DNA of 64,000 nt from Polynucleobacter sp. JS-Safj-400b-B2 (GTDB lineage Bacteria; Pseudomonadota; Gammaproteobacteria; Burkholderiales; Burkholderiaceae): the NCBI RefSeq assembly GCF_018881975.1, contig NZ_JACVPJ010000005.1, positions 62,001 to 126,000 of the forward strand. The letters run 5' to 3'. The position numbers were made by a program, and so were the translations under genes. Below the pieces are notes generated by a model. It saw only the letters and a list, made by a program, of their open reading frames with translations, was not told where the DNA came from and did not search any database. This document shows positions 46,385 through 56,097 of the stretch, piece after piece; positions within the stretch are counted from its first letter, which is position 1; each line of letters opens with the position of its first letter.

Positions 46385-47689
46385 CTAGGCCTGCATTAGA
46401 CGGCCAACTGCGCGTGAATAGTCAATTTCCCCATGGGTAAAGCGCTCATGATTCTCCTCAACAGCGGAAAGATCATACAAGTAATTAACCATGAGAGATG
46501 CTGACTGCCTTAAACCCTTGCGAGAAAGGTCTCCAGCCCAGTTGATTTGATGAAGCTTAGCGCCATTGCCTAAGTGAAACTTAGCAACCGGATTGCCATT
46601 ACGGCCGGCAGAGCCTAGGCCCAAGTAAATACTTGCGAGGCATAGTAAAGCGGCTTTTTCTTTTTCAGTGGCATTGTCGGGATGCCATCCAGCACTTAAA
46701 CGCTCAGACCAAGAGCGATTAGCAAGTCCAAGGGCCTCTAAGGATTGCTCACGAGCTGTACGAACTGCCGGCTTCAGCTGGGTACCGGACTTTTCACCGC
46801 CAATATCTGCACCAGCAGCAACCCAGTCAATGAATCCCGGAATTGGTGAAAGAGTTACAAATGTTTTAAGACTTGGGAACTCTGCATGCAATTGTTCTGC
46901 AACGCGCTTAATCAGGAAGTTACCCATCGAAACACCACGCAAACCTGGTTCGCAGTTACTAATGGAATAGAAAGCAGCCACTTTATATTGCGAAGTTTGA
47001 TGAACTGTCTCTGCCTTCTTATCCACCAAGGGGGTAATCACGGCTGGAATTTCTGGCAAAAGCGCAACTTCAACGAAAATCAAAGGCTCATTTGGAAGCT
47101 GCGGATGAAAAAATGCAAAACATCTACGATCTGGCTGCAAGCGGCGGCGCAGGTCATCCCAGCCATCAATTGCGTGCACAGCCTCATGCTGAATCAGTTT
47201 TTCTAAAACCTCGGCAGGCGACTTCCAATCCACCCGATGCATCTTTAAAAAGCCTGGGTTAAACCAAGATGACAAGAGGTGACGTAAGTCAAAATCAACT
47301 GCAGTTAACTCAGGCTGCTTTTCAAGCAATTGCAACAGATCGCGGCGCATACCTACAAGCGCAGCAGTTCCATTCGTTGCGCGATTGAGTCGACGAAACA
47401 ATTCTTGTCTCGGTGGCTCAGTCACACGCTGCAATTTAATGTAATTGCGCGCACTCGCTTCTGCTGAAAAATTTTGCGCTGCAGACATGACTGCAGCAGC
47501 ATCGGGGTTGAGTTTTTCAAATAGAAAATTGAAAAATTTTGAATGCTGATCTTTAGATAGCTTGCGATAGTTGTGTATCACATCGTTAGCCATGCTGACG
47601 GCATTCGATTCACCGCGCTCCGAAATAAGTCGATTGACCGCGCCAGTAACGCGGGAAAAGTAACGGGCTTTTGCTAGCTTTTCAAGCAT
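46385..47689 (-). CDS. matA: Malonyl-CoA decarboxylase
   Basis: This enzyme decarboxylates malonyl-CoA to acetyl-CoA, the second step after MatB. The 434-residue length fits bacterial MCD. An N-terminal helical oligomerisation region (about 1-170) precedes the GNAT-like catalytic domain. T-L-S-P-I-P-G-F holds the conserved Ser, and K-F-H-L-G-N-G-A-K-L-H-Q-I-N-W-A-G-D holds the catalytic His. It is the first enzyme gene after the LysR regulator, behind a palindromic operator. Confidence 0.92.
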   Translation of the reverse strand: MLEKLAKARYFSRVTGAVNRLISERGESNAVSMANDVIHNYRKLSKDQHSKFFNFLFEKLNPDAAAVMSAAQNFSAEASARNYIKLQRVTEPPRQELFRRLNRATNGTAALVGMRRDLLQLLEKQPELTAVDFDLRHLLSSWFNPGFLKMHRVDWKSPAEVLEKLIQHEAVHAIDGWDDLRRRLQPDRRCFAFFHPQLPNEPLIFVEVALLPEIPAVITPLVDKKAETVHQTSQYKVAAFYSISNCEPGLRGVSMGNFLIKRVAEQLHAEFPSLKTFVTLSPIPGFIDWVAAGADIGGEKSGTQLKPAVRTAREQSLEALGLANRSWSERLSAGWHPDNATEKEKAALLCLASIYLGLGSAGRNGNPVAKFHLGNGAKLHQINWAGDLSRKGLRQSASLMVNYLYDLSAVEENHERFTHGEIDYSRAVGRLMQA

Positions 47690-47784
47690 GTATATCTCTC
47701 AAAAAAATCAACTCAAAGAGTGAAGGGTTGCTAACTAATGTATAACTGAGCCATACCTGAATCAATTAATGAAAGTATGTAATC

Positions 47785-47801
47785 ATTAACTTGAAGTTAA
47801 T
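47785..47801. promoter_or_regulatory. LysR-type operator upstream of matA
   Basis: ATTAACTT-G-AAGTTAAT is a perfect 8+1+8 palindrome containing the T-N11-A core expected for LysR regulators. It lies about 95-110 bases upstream of the matA ATG. A TTGATT...TATACA pair downstream of it is a candidate promoter, so the site is placed as for an activator. Confidence 0.65.
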
Positions 47802-47827
47802 TAAATGCTTAAGGCATCAAGATGTGG

Positions 47828-48736
47828 TTAGGAGTTATTGCGATGCAACATGCGGCTTTCAGCCGCTAGAGCGAGGATATTGGGGTTTGATTCATTAGCC
47901 TGAAGGTACATTAAGCCAATACGCTGTGTCACATGATATTTTGGCAATAACGGGGTAAATTCAATCGCATCACCCATTAATGCCTTCACTCTGCCGGGCA
48001 GCAACGATCTTCCAAGGTCCCCTGAGACCATATTCATCAAAGAAAAGATATCCCCCACCTTCATGACTACATTGGGGGCAAAGCCAGCTGACTGGAAAGC
48101 TTCATAAAACCCCGAAGTGGTGGCAAAACCATCTTGAAGGGTTAGAAATTTCTCATTCCGATATTCGGATAAATCAACATTTGCTTCGGCTGGCTTATTA
48201 TTTTTGGAGGAAGCCAAAAACAACTGGTCCTCAAAAAGAGGTACCACCTGGACACCCTCGGGAAGATCTCTTACAGGAACTGCCATAACTACTGCATCTA
48301 TATTTCCCTCGCTGAGCCTCTTCATCAAGTCCTCATTAGATCCCAGATATAAATCAATATCCAAATCAGGTCTACGGATTTTGGTGCCCATGATTACTCT
48401 GGGAATGATATTAGCCGTCAAGGAGTACATTGAACCCAGGCGGATTTGCCCGCTCTCGACACCGGCTTTGGCTCTGGTCTTTTTCAGGACGCGGTCTACA
48501 TCCGCCAATAAATCCGCGCTTGCTTCGGCCAAATAAATGGCTGCTGGCAAAGCTTTTAACTGACGCCCCTCTTTTACAAATAAAGCGCACCCTATTCCGG
48601 ATTCAAGAGAATGCAATGCCTTGTGAATGCTGACCGAACTTAAGCCCAACTCTTCCGCTGTTTTAGAAAGGTTACCAGTACGAACAAACGAGCACAGTAC
48701 CTCTAATTTTCGCAGCGTCAGCTCTTCATTCAGCAC
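47828..48736 (-). CDS. LysR-family regulator of malonate genes
   Basis: A 302-residue LysR protein. The winged HTH (about 8-66) has the N-L-S-K-T-A-E-E-L-G-L-S-S-V-S-I-H-K-A-L-H-S-L-E helix. The two-lobed co-inducer domain follows. It lies directly upstream of matA in the same orientation, with the palindromic site between them, so it is probably the malonate-responsive activator (MdcR-like by role). Its ATG is 3 bases after the lgt stop, so some readthrough from lgt is likely. Confidence 0.88.
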   Translation of the reverse strand: MLNEELTLRKLEVLCSFVRTGNLSKTAEELGLSSVSIHKALHSLESGIGCALFVKEGRQLKALPAAIYLAEASADLLADVDRVLKKTRAKAGVESGQIRLGSMYSLTANIIPRVIMGTKIRRPDLDIDLYLGSNEDLMKRLSEGNIDAVVMAVPVRDLPEGVQVVPLFEDQLFLASSKNNKPAEANVDLSEYRNEKFLTLQDGFATTSGFYEAFQSAGFAPNVVMKVGDIFSLMNMVSGDLGRSLLPGRVKALMGDAIEFTPLLPKYHVTQRIGLMYLQANESNPNILALAAESRMLHRNNS

Positions 48737-48739
48737 AGG

Positions 48740-49528
48740 CTATTTACTCTTGGATTTAAATGCAGCCATGAGATAAAAGCCAAACAACATCATTGGCACA
48801 CACAACCACTGACCCATAGATAAGCCTAAGCCCAGAAGACCCAAGAAGGAATCAGGCTCGCGCGCATATTCAGCCAAGAAGCGACAAACACCGTAGCCAA
48901 GCAAGAAGAACCCAGAAACTTGACCAACCCGCCTAGGCTTGCCTGCATAAATCCACAGAGTAATGCCCAGCAAAATACCTTCGCCAAGCAGCTGATAAAT
49001 CTGTGATGGATGGCGTGGCACAGAATCTACCAATGGAAATACCATCGCCCAAGGAAGATCAGTAGGCCTGCCCCATAACTCACCATTAATAAAGTTCCCA
49101 AGTCGACCAAATGCCAATCCAAAAGGAACAAGTGGTGCCACTAAGTCGCTCACTACAAAAAAACTAGTCTTACGTTTTTTAGCAAACCAATAAAGCGCCA
49201 GCAGAACACCCAATAAGCCGCCATGAAAAGACATACCGCCTTCCCAAATCTTGAAAATGCTTAAAGGGTGGGATAAGTAAAAGCCTGGCATATAAAACAG
49301 GGTGTAGCCTAAGCGACCACCCAACACCACACCTAGAACGCCTGCAAACAGGAGATCCTCAAGATCTTTATATGTCCAGCCCAGGGCTTGATAGCGTGGT
49401 TCTTTAATGCGCAAACGTCCTAGAAGCAAGAATTGCGCAAAAGCCATTAGATACATCAAGCCATACCAATGAATGGCAAAAGAACCAATACGAATTGCTG
49501 CAGGATCAAACTGGGGATGAATCAGCAT
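48740..49528 (-). CDS. lgt: Phosphatidylglycerol--prolipoprotein diacylglyceryl transferase
   Basis: An inner-membrane enzyme that adds diacylglycerol to the lipobox Cys of prolipoproteins. It has 262 residues and about seven TM helices. The Lgt signature [14 protein letters not shown] is present near residue 142, and H-W-Y-G-L-M-Y appears near residue 20. S-F-H-G-G-L-L-G holds the essential His. R-H-P-S-Q-I-Y-Q is also conserved. Confidence 0.96.
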   Translation of the reverse strand: MLIHPQFDPAAIRIGSFAIHWYGLMYLMAFAQFLLLGRLRIKEPRYQALGWTYKDLEDLLFAGVLGVVLGGRLGYTLFYMPGFYLSHPLSIFKIWEGGMSFHGGLLGVLLALYWFAKKRKTSFFVVSDLVAPLVPFGLAFGRLGNFINGELWGRPTDLPWAMVFPLVDSVPRHPSQIYQLLGEGILLGITLWIYAGKPRRVGQVSGFFLLGYGVCRFLAEYAREPDSFLGLLGLGLSMGQWLCVPMMLFGFYLMAAFKSKSK

Positions 49529-49533
49529 GGGTA

Positions 49534-49998
49534 TTAACTTTTGGCTTGATCAAAGTTATGCAACTCATGGCCAAGCTCGCGATAGGCTTTAAAGCGCTCG
49601 CGCCCTGCTAAGCGCTCAGCCTCATTGACTGTAACAACCTCGACGATTCTGGGGAAACGGGCAACTAAAGCTGGTACATCTAGAGGCATGCGCATGCCCA
49701 AATGAATCATGACATCAGCATGAGGGATATTACTTAAGGCAGGAGAAGCAAAATCATCGGTCAACACAATGGGTGTTTCTGCTGCAGCTTCGTCATCAAT
49801 AAAACAGTGTGGCAAGAAATCCGTTTTACTAAATGACCAAAGCAGCTCATTTAACTTTTGTAAATCAGCCTTCTCGCCCACCATCACAATATTGCGCACT
49901 GGCTCACCCTCAGGGGTGGCGCTCCAAATCTTGCGTGTGAGGCGGCAAGCGTATTCCAGCTTGTCACTCACATTGCTATGAAAATCAATTCGTGCCAT
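49534..49998 (-). CDS. holC: DNA polymerase III chi subunit
   Basis: A 154-residue clamp-loader accessory protein that links the replisome to single-strand-binding protein. The family pattern is recognisable: an opening [10 protein letters not shown], then Y-A-C-R-L-T-R-K, the central D-x-x-L-W-S-F segment and the [24 protein letters not shown]-terminus. It follows pepA by 21 bases, the conserved pepA-holC arrangement. Confidence 0.9.
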   Translation of the reverse strand: MARIDFHSNVSDKLEYACRLTRKIWSATPEGEPVRNIVMVGEKADLQKLNELLWSFSKTDFLPHCFIDDEAAAETPIVLTDDFASPALSNIPHADVMIHLGMRMPLDVPALVARFPRIVEVVTVNEAERLAGRERFKAYRELGHELHNFDQAKS

Positions 49999-50019
49999 GC
50001 AATATTTTTCCAGGGGCTT

Positions 50020-51630
50020 TTACTTACGCTCAAGCAAGAAGTTCACCAAGAGCGGCACTGGGCGACCAGTAGAGCCTTTAGCAGCCCCGCTTTTCCAGGC
50101 AGTTCCAGCGATATCTAAGTGCGCCCATTTGTATTTCTCGGTAAAGCGAGATAAGAAGCAAGCCGCTGTCACACTACCCGCTGGACGACCGCCAATATTG
50201 GCAACGTCTGCAAAGTTAGATTTGAGTTGCTCGTGATAAGCAGCATCTAAGGGCAAACGCCACACTGTATCTAAAGAAGCATGGCCTGCCTTAGTAAGCT
50301 CGCTCACCAAGTTCTCGTCTTCAGAAAATAAGCCGCTATGTACATGACCCAAAGCAATGACGCATGCCCCTGTCAAGGTAGCTATATCAATGACTGCTGC
50401 AGGTTTAAAGCGCTCCACATAAGTTAGCGCGTCACACAGAATTAATCGACCTTCTGCATCCGTATTGAGAACTTCAATCGTTTGTCCAGACATGCTCTTC
50501 ACAATATCGCCAGGACGAGTCGCTTGACCTGATGGCATATTTTCACAAGTTGGAATAACGCCAATCACATTCTTTTTTAAATTCATCAAAGCAACTGAAT
50601 ACATGGCGCCAATTACAGAGGCGGCTCCACACATGTCGTACTTCATTTCATCCATAGCTTCGCCTGGCTTAAGTGAGATGCCGCCAGTGTCGAAAGTAAT
50701 GCCTTTACCAACCAGCACAATCGGCGCTTCGCCTGCTTTGCCGCCTTGATGCTTCATCACAATAAATTGTGGAGGCGTGTCTGATCCTTTAGCAACCGAC
50801 AAGAATGAACCCATTCCCAAAGCCTCAATCTGCTTGCGTCCAAGAACTTCAACTTTGAGGCTGGTTTTTTTGCTTAAGCCCTGGGCAGCCTTACCAAGAT
50901 AGGTTGGTGTACAAATGTTTGGAGGAAGATTACCAAGATCCTTTGCCAAGTTCATACCCTCAACCATTGATATACCCTGGTCAACTGCTGCCTTTAACTC
51001 CTTGGAACAAGTTTCATTGCCGGCAAAGACCAAGCTTTTGAAAGTATCGGCCTTATCCTTAGCTTTAAATTTCATGGCAGGCTGGCGCACACCAAAACGA
51101 TAAGCCTGATCGCCCGCGTACTGAATGGTGAGGCGCACCTCTTCTGCAATAAAGTCCGCTTTGTGAGTGAGCGCAAAACTGGGAGTAAACCACAGCGCAC
51201 TTTCAATGGATCCGCCGCTAAGCTCTTTCAAAGCAGAACGAGCAACTTTGGAATACGTAGTCAAACTACGTTCACTAGCAAGGTGAACATCACCCAAACT
51301 CACTAGCAATACTCGTTTGGCTTTAACACCATTGGTCGACCAAGATTTTTCTGCGCGCAACATGCATGCTGATGCCTGCTTAGCATCTAAATCTCCAACA
51401 ACGTTGGCATGAGCAACCGAACCCCTGAGCAACAGATCAAGCTCTGGCAAAAAACCCGTTTTGACTTTGGTGCGCTTAGTGCCTGAGAAGCTATCTAAGT
51501 CTGCCTTGGAATAACCTAGAACTAAACAGTCAGCGCTATGGCCAAGCAAGGCTTTGAGGCTAGTTTTCTGGAGTTTTAGGCTCTGAAGGTCTGCTTGAGG
51601 GAAAATCTTGGTGCTAAATTGAATTGTCAT
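50020..51630 (-). CDS. pepA: Leucyl aminopeptidase (M17)
   Basis: A cytosolic two-metal aminopeptidase of 536 residues, slightly longer than the usual 500. The C-terminal catalytic domain contains V-G-K-G-I-T-F-D-T-G-G-I-S-L-K-P, the metal-binding Y-D-M-C-G-A-A-S-V run, and the M17 signature N-T-D-A-E-G-R-L near residue 390. The N-terminal macro-like domain precedes it. It may also have a DNA-binding role, as in E. coli (XerA), but nothing here tests that. It is divergent from lptF across 158 bases. Confidence 0.95.
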   Translation of the reverse strand: MTIQFSTKIFPQADLQSLKLQKTSLKALLGHSADCLVLGYSKADLDSFSGTKRTKVKTGFLPELDLLLRGSVAHANVVGDLDAKQASACMLRAEKSWSTNGVKAKRVLLVSLGDVHLASERSLTTYSKVARSALKELSGGSIESALWFTPSFALTHKADFIAEEVRLTIQYAGDQAYRFGVRQPAMKFKAKDKADTFKSLVFAGNETCSKELKAAVDQGISMVEGMNLAKDLGNLPPNICTPTYLGKAAQGLSKKTSLKVEVLGRKQIEALGMGSFLSVAKGSDTPPQFIVMKHQGGKAGEAPIVLVGKGITFDTGGISLKPGEAMDEMKYDMCGAASVIGAMYSVALMNLKKNVIGVIPTCENMPSGQATRPGDIVKSMSGQTIEVLNTDAEGRLILCDALTYVERFKPAAVIDIATLTGACVIALGHVHSGLFSEDENLVSELTKAGHASLDTVWRLPLDAAYHEQLKSNFADVANIGGRPAGSVTAACFLSRFTEKYKWAHLDIAGTAWKSGAAKGSTGRPVPLLVNFLLERK

Positions 51631-51788
51631 AATCTATTACGGTATTTTGGTAGATTCAAAAGGTGAGAAATTGCTAATTTGGGGCGTTTATCCATTATCC
51701 TCCGACATGAGATGAACTTCCCTAATCTCCAACAATATAAGCCATTTGTAATCCCTAATAACCTCACCAATCCAAACCCTTATTTCTC

Positions 51789-52904
51789 ATGATTTTTAAA
51801 CAGGCCCTTCGCCGCGAACTCAGTTTTACGACTGGCGGGGTCTTTTTGGTCTTAGTTACCATTATGGTGACTACCTTGGTAATCCGAATTTTGGGTTTTG
51901 CGGCCAACGGAGCAGTGAATCCAGAGGATGCTCTTGTTTTGATTGCCTTGGCTACCTTAGGTTATCTTGCAGTGCTATTAACGGTTTCTCTATTTGTCGC
52001 TACCCTCATTGTTTTAGTGCGCTGGTACAAAGATTCGGAAATGATTGTTTGGTTTGCCAGCGGCCTCAGCATTACAAATCTCATTCGCCCCATTCTGCAA
52101 TTTGCCATACCCCTCATCATCATCATTGCCCTACTTGCTCTTTTTGTCTGGCCTTGGGCAAATCGCGAATCAACCTTAATTAGTCAGCGCTTTCAACAAC
52201 GCGATGATGTATCCATGGTGAGTGCGGGTCAATTTAAAGAATCTGCAAAAGCGGAGCGCGTATTTTTTATCGAAGAGCTCGATGTTGATAAAAGTGAAGT
52301 TAAGAATATCTTTGTGGCGGACTCCAAGAATGGTCGCTTGAGCATTGCAGTGTCCTCAACCGGCTTTATCCAAAACTCTGCAGGGGGCGAGAAATCCATC
52401 GTGCTGCATAACGGCAGACGCTATGAGGGGCAACCTACACAGCCTGATTTTAGGATTCTCGAATTTAACGAATACAGCACGAAGATCCGCAGCAAAGATG
52501 CATTGGCCCCTGCACCGCGCGATCGTGAGAAGACCATTACAGAACTCTTAAATGATCCCAATCCCGTATCCACCAACCCCAATCGCGCTGAGTTACTCTG
52601 GCGTATCGGCCTACCATTGATGGCTTTAGGTCTGGTGTTGATTGCGATTCCACTTGCTTATGTAAACCCCCGTCTTGGGAATTACACGGCAATGTTCTAT
52701 GCAGTCTTAATTTACTTAATCTATAGCAACCTTCTGAACCTGACACAAAACTTTGTCTCGCAAGGTAAGGTAGGCGTCTTTGTAGCGATCTGGCCTATAC
52801 ATTTGCTTGCGCTCTTGATTGCAACAGCTTTAATTCGAAATCGCATTAACCCTTCTCTGAAGTGGTGGCGTCGTCAACTACCCGCCTCTATCGCCACCAA
52901 ATGA
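51789..52904 (+). CDS. lptF: LPS export ABC transporter permease LptF
   Basis: A 371-residue inner-membrane permease of the LptB2FG complex that extracts lipopolysaccharide for transport to the outer membrane. It has N-terminal TMs (about 12-120), a periplasmic beta-jellyroll (about 125-270) and three C-terminal TMs, the LptF/G layout. The opening M-I-F-K-Q-A-L-R-R-E-L is typical of LptF. The stop overlaps lptG by 4 bases. Confidence 0.93.
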   Translation: MIFKQALRRELSFTTGGVFLVLVTIMVTTLVIRILGFAANGAVNPEDALVLIALATLGYLAVLLTVSLFVATLIVLVRWYKDSEMIVWFASGLSITNLIRPILQFAIPLIIIIALLALFVWPWANRESTLISQRFQQRDDVSMVSAGQFKESAKAERVFFIEELDVDKSEVKNIFVADSKNGRLSIAVSSTGFIQNSAGGEKSIVLHNGRRYEGQPTQPDFRILEFNEYSTKIRSKDALAPAPRDREKTITELLNDPNPVSTNPNRAELLWRIGLPLMALGLVLIAIPLAYVNPRLGNYTAMFYAVLIYLIYSNLLNLTQNFVSQGKVGVFVAIWPIHLLALLIATALIRNRINPSLKWWRRQLPASIATK

Positions 52905-54055
52905 AATTGCTCTTTCCTTTCATTTATGAGCGCTATCTAGCTAAGCAGATCTATGCTGCTTTTGGTTTTATCTTATTTGCTTTAGTGGCTTTATTTTTAT
53001 TCTTTGATATCTTGAGTGAGCTCGGCTCCGTTCAGGGAGCTTACACACTTCCCTTAGCACTACTGCATGTCCTGCTAAAAGCCCCAAGCCGAATCTCAGA
53101 AATTATTCCGATTGCAGGCTTAATTGGCAGTATTTATGTATTTGCCATGCTAGCTAGTCAGTCTGAGTTCACCATTTTGCGCATCGCCGGTCTAGACGTT
53201 AAGCGTGGCCTCATAACCCTAACCAAAATCTCTTTACCCTTAATTGCACTCACTCTCATCATGAGCGAGTGGATTGGACCCTATACCGAGGCTAAGTCTG
53301 ATCAGATTCGCATGAAGGCCATGGGCTCTGCTTATTCATCCCAGTTTAGAACTGGCGTTTGGGTAAAAGATCGCTTACGTGATGAGGATGGTAGCGGCCC
53401 AGTTCGTCCTGGTGTGCGCTATGTCAACGTTGGTAAGGTTGATAAAGATAATGAAATTCGTAATATCCGTATGTATGAGTTTGACGATAGCTATCACCTC
53501 CTCTCCATTCGAAGCGCAGTATCTGGACAGTTTGATGAGGCCGGTATCTGGGTCTTAAATGATGTGACAGAAACTCGCTTTAAGGAAACGAAGCAGTCCG
53601 ATCCGCTGAATCCTGTTTTTTCTGCGCATACTTTTACGCACCCGATAGTGACTTTGGAATCCGAAGTCACGCCGCAAATTTTGAACGTACTTTTAATTAG
53701 CCCTGAAAAAATGTCGATCATGAGCTTGGGTCGCTTTATCTCTCATCTGCGTGATAACAAACAAGATGCACAGCGACATTCAATTGCTTTCTGGAAGAAA
53801 GTCGTTTACCCATTTACTATTTTTGTAATGCTCACACTTGCACTACCCTTTGCTTATTTAAAGGTACGGGCTGGTAGCGTAGGCATTAAGGTATTTGGCG
53901 GAATCATGCTCGGTATGAGCTTTCAGCTTTTCAACTCCCTCTTCTCCAATGTGGGACTTTTGGGCTCTTGGCCAGCACTTCTCACAGCCCTAACCCCACC
54001 GCTGTTGTACTTCCTATTGGCAATATTTGGATTGCGCTGGGTTTCAAAGGCTTAA
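52901..54055 (+). CDS. lptG: LPS export ABC transporter permease LptG
   Basis: The second permease of LptB2FG, 384 residues from the ATG at 52901 (M-K-L-L-F-P-F-I-Y-E-R-Y-L). The longer frame from 52862 lies inside lptF. The topology matches LptF: N-terminal TMs, a periplasmic domain from about 110 to 280, and three C-terminal TMs. The ATGA overlap with lptF suggests 1:1 translation, which suits a heterodimer. Confidence 0.93.
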   Translation: MKLLFPFIYERYLAKQIYAAFGFILFALVALFLFFDILSELGSVQGAYTLPLALLHVLLKAPSRISEIIPIAGLIGSIYVFAMLASQSEFTILRIAGLDVKRGLITLTKISLPLIALTLIMSEWIGPYTEAKSDQIRMKAMGSAYSSQFRTGVWVKDRLRDEDGSGPVRPGVRYVNVGKVDKDNEIRNIRMYEFDDSYHLLSIRSAVSGQFDEAGIWVLNDVTETRFKETKQSDPLNPVFSAHTFTHPIVTLESEVTPQILNVLLISPEKMSIMSLGRFISHLRDNKQDAQRHSIAFWKKVVYPFTIFVMLTLALPFAYLKVRAGSVGIKVFGGIMLGMSFQLFNSLFSNVGLLGSWPALLTALTPPLLYFLLAIFGLRWVSKA

Positions 54056-54117
54056 TACCCAAAAATCATTTAAAATTTAATTCCTATATCTTTGTAGATA
54101 TATAGATAGGAATTTAC

Positions 54118-55059
54118 ATGAACCTTCATCAATTCCGTTTTGTACGGGAAGCTGTCAGACAGAACTTCAATTTAACTACTGCTGCAAAGGCACTTTTTAC
54201 CTCTCAGCCGGGCGTATCCAAAGCAATTATTGAATTGGAGGATGAGTTGGGCGTGGAGATCTTTCGTCGACATGGCAAACGCATTCGCTCTCTCACTGAG
54301 CCAGGCAAACGCATATTGAGCTCAATTGAACGCATCCTCGATGAGGTTGAAACCCTGAAAAGAGTAGGCAAAGATTTTGCTAGCCAAGATCAGGGTAGCT
54401 TCGTGATTGCAACTACCCATACACAAGCGCGCTACGCACTACCAAAAGTACTTACTGAATTTACTAAGCGCTTTCCAAAAGTAAAGGTCAGCATTCAGCA
54501 AGGTAGCCCAGGCCAAATCGCTGAATTACTTACGCATGATCGTGCTGATATTGCGATTGCAACCGAGGGAATTGCTAATACCCCTGGAGTACTAGCCCTG
54601 CCCGGCTATCAATGGCAACACGTACTAATGGTGCCATTGAGCCATCCACTCCTAAACCAAGCGACACTCACTCTTGAAGAGATCGCCAAGTATCCAATCA
54701 TTACCTATGACAAAGCCTTTGCAGGCCGTAGCAAGATTGATGCTGCATTTGCACAAAGAAATATCACGCCAGATATTATTTTAGAAGCGATTGATGCAGA
54801 CGTCATCAAGACTTATGTAGAAACGGGTATGGGTATTGGCATTGTTGCCGGTCATGCTTACGATCCAGACCGAGATCGCAACCTCAAAGTGATTCCTGCA
54901 GGACACCTATTTGGAAATAATGTGACGCATTTAGGTGTAAAACAAGGCGCCTACCTCAGGTCTTTTGTTTACACCTTCATTGAGCTCTTCTCACCCACCC
55001 TCACAAAGAAAATTGTTGAGCAAGCGATGAATAACGAGTCCGAGACTTACGAAATCTAG
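54118..55059 (+). CDS. cysB: CysB-like LysR regulator
   Basis: A 313-residue LysR regulator with CysB-type features. The winged HTH (M-N-L-H-Q-F-R-F-V-R-E-A-V-R, then T-A-A-K-A-L-F-T-S-Q-P-G-V-S-K-A-I) is followed by T-T-H-T-Q-A-R-Y-A-L-P-K, the sulfate/N-acetylserine-binding motif, and G-M-G-I-G-I-V-A-G near residue 240. CysB activates sulfate assimilation genes; Cbl is a close relative and cannot be excluded. An AGGAA ribosome site precedes the ATG. Confidence 0.9.
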   Translation: MNLHQFRFVREAVRQNFNLTTAAKALFTSQPGVSKAIIELEDELGVEIFRRHGKRIRSLTEPGKRILSSIERILDEVETLKRVGKDFASQDQGSFVIATTHTQARYALPKVLTEFTKRFPKVKVSIQQGSPGQIAELLTHDRADIAIATEGIANTPGVLALPGYQWQHVLMVPLSHPLLNQATLTLEEIAKYPIITYDKAFAGRSKIDAAFAQRNITPDIILEAIDADVIKTYVETGMGIGIVAGHAYDPDRDRNLKVIPAGHLFGNNVTHLGVKQGAYLRSFVYTFIELFSPTLTKKIVEQAMNNESETYEI

Positions 55060-55110
55060 ATTGACTAAGAATTGTCTTGGGGAAACCTCAAGGACAGGAA
55101 AGTCTTTGAG

Positions 55111-55195
55111 TGGTGCCTCGGGGCGGACTCGAACCGCCACGCCTTGCGGCACCGGATTTTGAGTCCGGCACGTCTACCAATTCCATCACCGAGGC
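55111..55195 (-). tRNA. tRNA-Leu (anticodon CAA)
   Basis: An 85-base minus-strand cloverleaf with acceptor stem GCCTCGG/CCGAGGC, discriminator A and encoded CCA (55111-55113). The anticodon loop CTCAAAA gives CAA at 55159-55161, reading UUG. A long variable arm (GCC-GCAA-GGC core) and a T-loop TTCGAGT mark it as a class II leucine tRNA. Confidence 0.96.
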
Positions 55196-55347
55196 AGGTG
55201 TTTGCAGTGGAAATTCTGCTTACTTTGCTACTTTGTTACTGCTAAGACATGAGAGTGTAACAAAAAATGGTTAGATACCCCCTACCTCGGGTCTAGAACC
55301 CCTTAAAATGAGGTCTTCTAGCCAAATCATTAAAAGGACTTACCCGT

Positions 55348-56067
55348 ATGGCCGGCCATTCGAAATGGGCCAATATTCAACACCGCAAAGGTCGTCAGGA
55401 CGAAAAACGCGGCAAGATTTGGACCAAACTCATTAAAGAAATTACCGTAGCTGCCAAATTAGGTGGTGGTGATATTGCTACAAACCCACGTTTACGTCTG
55501 GCTATTGATAAGGCCAAAGACTCTAATATGCCGAACGATAACGTGCAAAGAGCGATTCAGCGTGGTACGGGCTCACTCGAGGGTGTGAACTATGAAGAGA
55601 TTCGTTACGAGGGCTACGGCATTAATGGCGCAGCCATCATTGTTGATTGCTTAACTGATAACCGCACACGTACCGTTGCAGAAGTTCGTCATGCTTTTAA
55701 TAAGAATGGCGGCAATATGGGTACAGAAGGTTCTGTTGCTTTCTTATTCAACCACTGCGGACAGATGTTATTTGCACCAGGTACTAGCGAAGATCAACTG
55801 ATGGAAGTGGCATTAGATGCTGGCGCTGAAGATGTCATCACTCATGATGATGGATCTTTAGAGGTGCTCTCCCCCGTTCCTGATTTTTCTAAAGTGCAAG
55901 ACGCCATTAGCAAGGCAGGCCTCAAGCCTGAATTAGCAACGGTAGCCATGCGCCCCGAGACAGAGATTGCCTTAGAAGGTGATCAGGCAGAAAGCATGCA
56001 GAAGTTATTAGATGCACTTGAGAACTTAGATGATGTTCAAGAAGTATTTACGAACGCTGCGCTTTAA
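55348..56067 (+). CDS. yebC: YebC/PmpR-family protein
   Basis: A 239-residue member of the TACO1/YebC family, which acts as a DNA-binding regulator or in translation of proline-rich stretches. The start [13 protein letters not shown] is the family hallmark, followed by [11 protein letters not shown] and [12 protein letters not shown] strong AAAGGA ribosome site lies about 9 bases before the ATG. It is divergent from tRNA-Leu. Confidence 0.95.
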   Translation: MAGHSKWANIQHRKGRQDEKRGKIWTKLIKEITVAAKLGGGDIATNPRLRLAIDKAKDSNMPNDNVQRAIQRGTGSLEGVNYEEIRYEGYGINGAAIIVDCLTDNRTRTVAEVRHAFNKNGGNMGTEGSVAFLFNHCGQMLFAPGTSEDQLMEVALDAGAEDVITHDDGSLEVLSPVPDFSKVQDAISKAGLKPELATVAMRPETEIALEGDQAESMQKLLDALENLDDVQEVFTNAAL

Positions 56068-56097
56068 TTTTTTGTTAATTACTACAGATAGCTTGTT

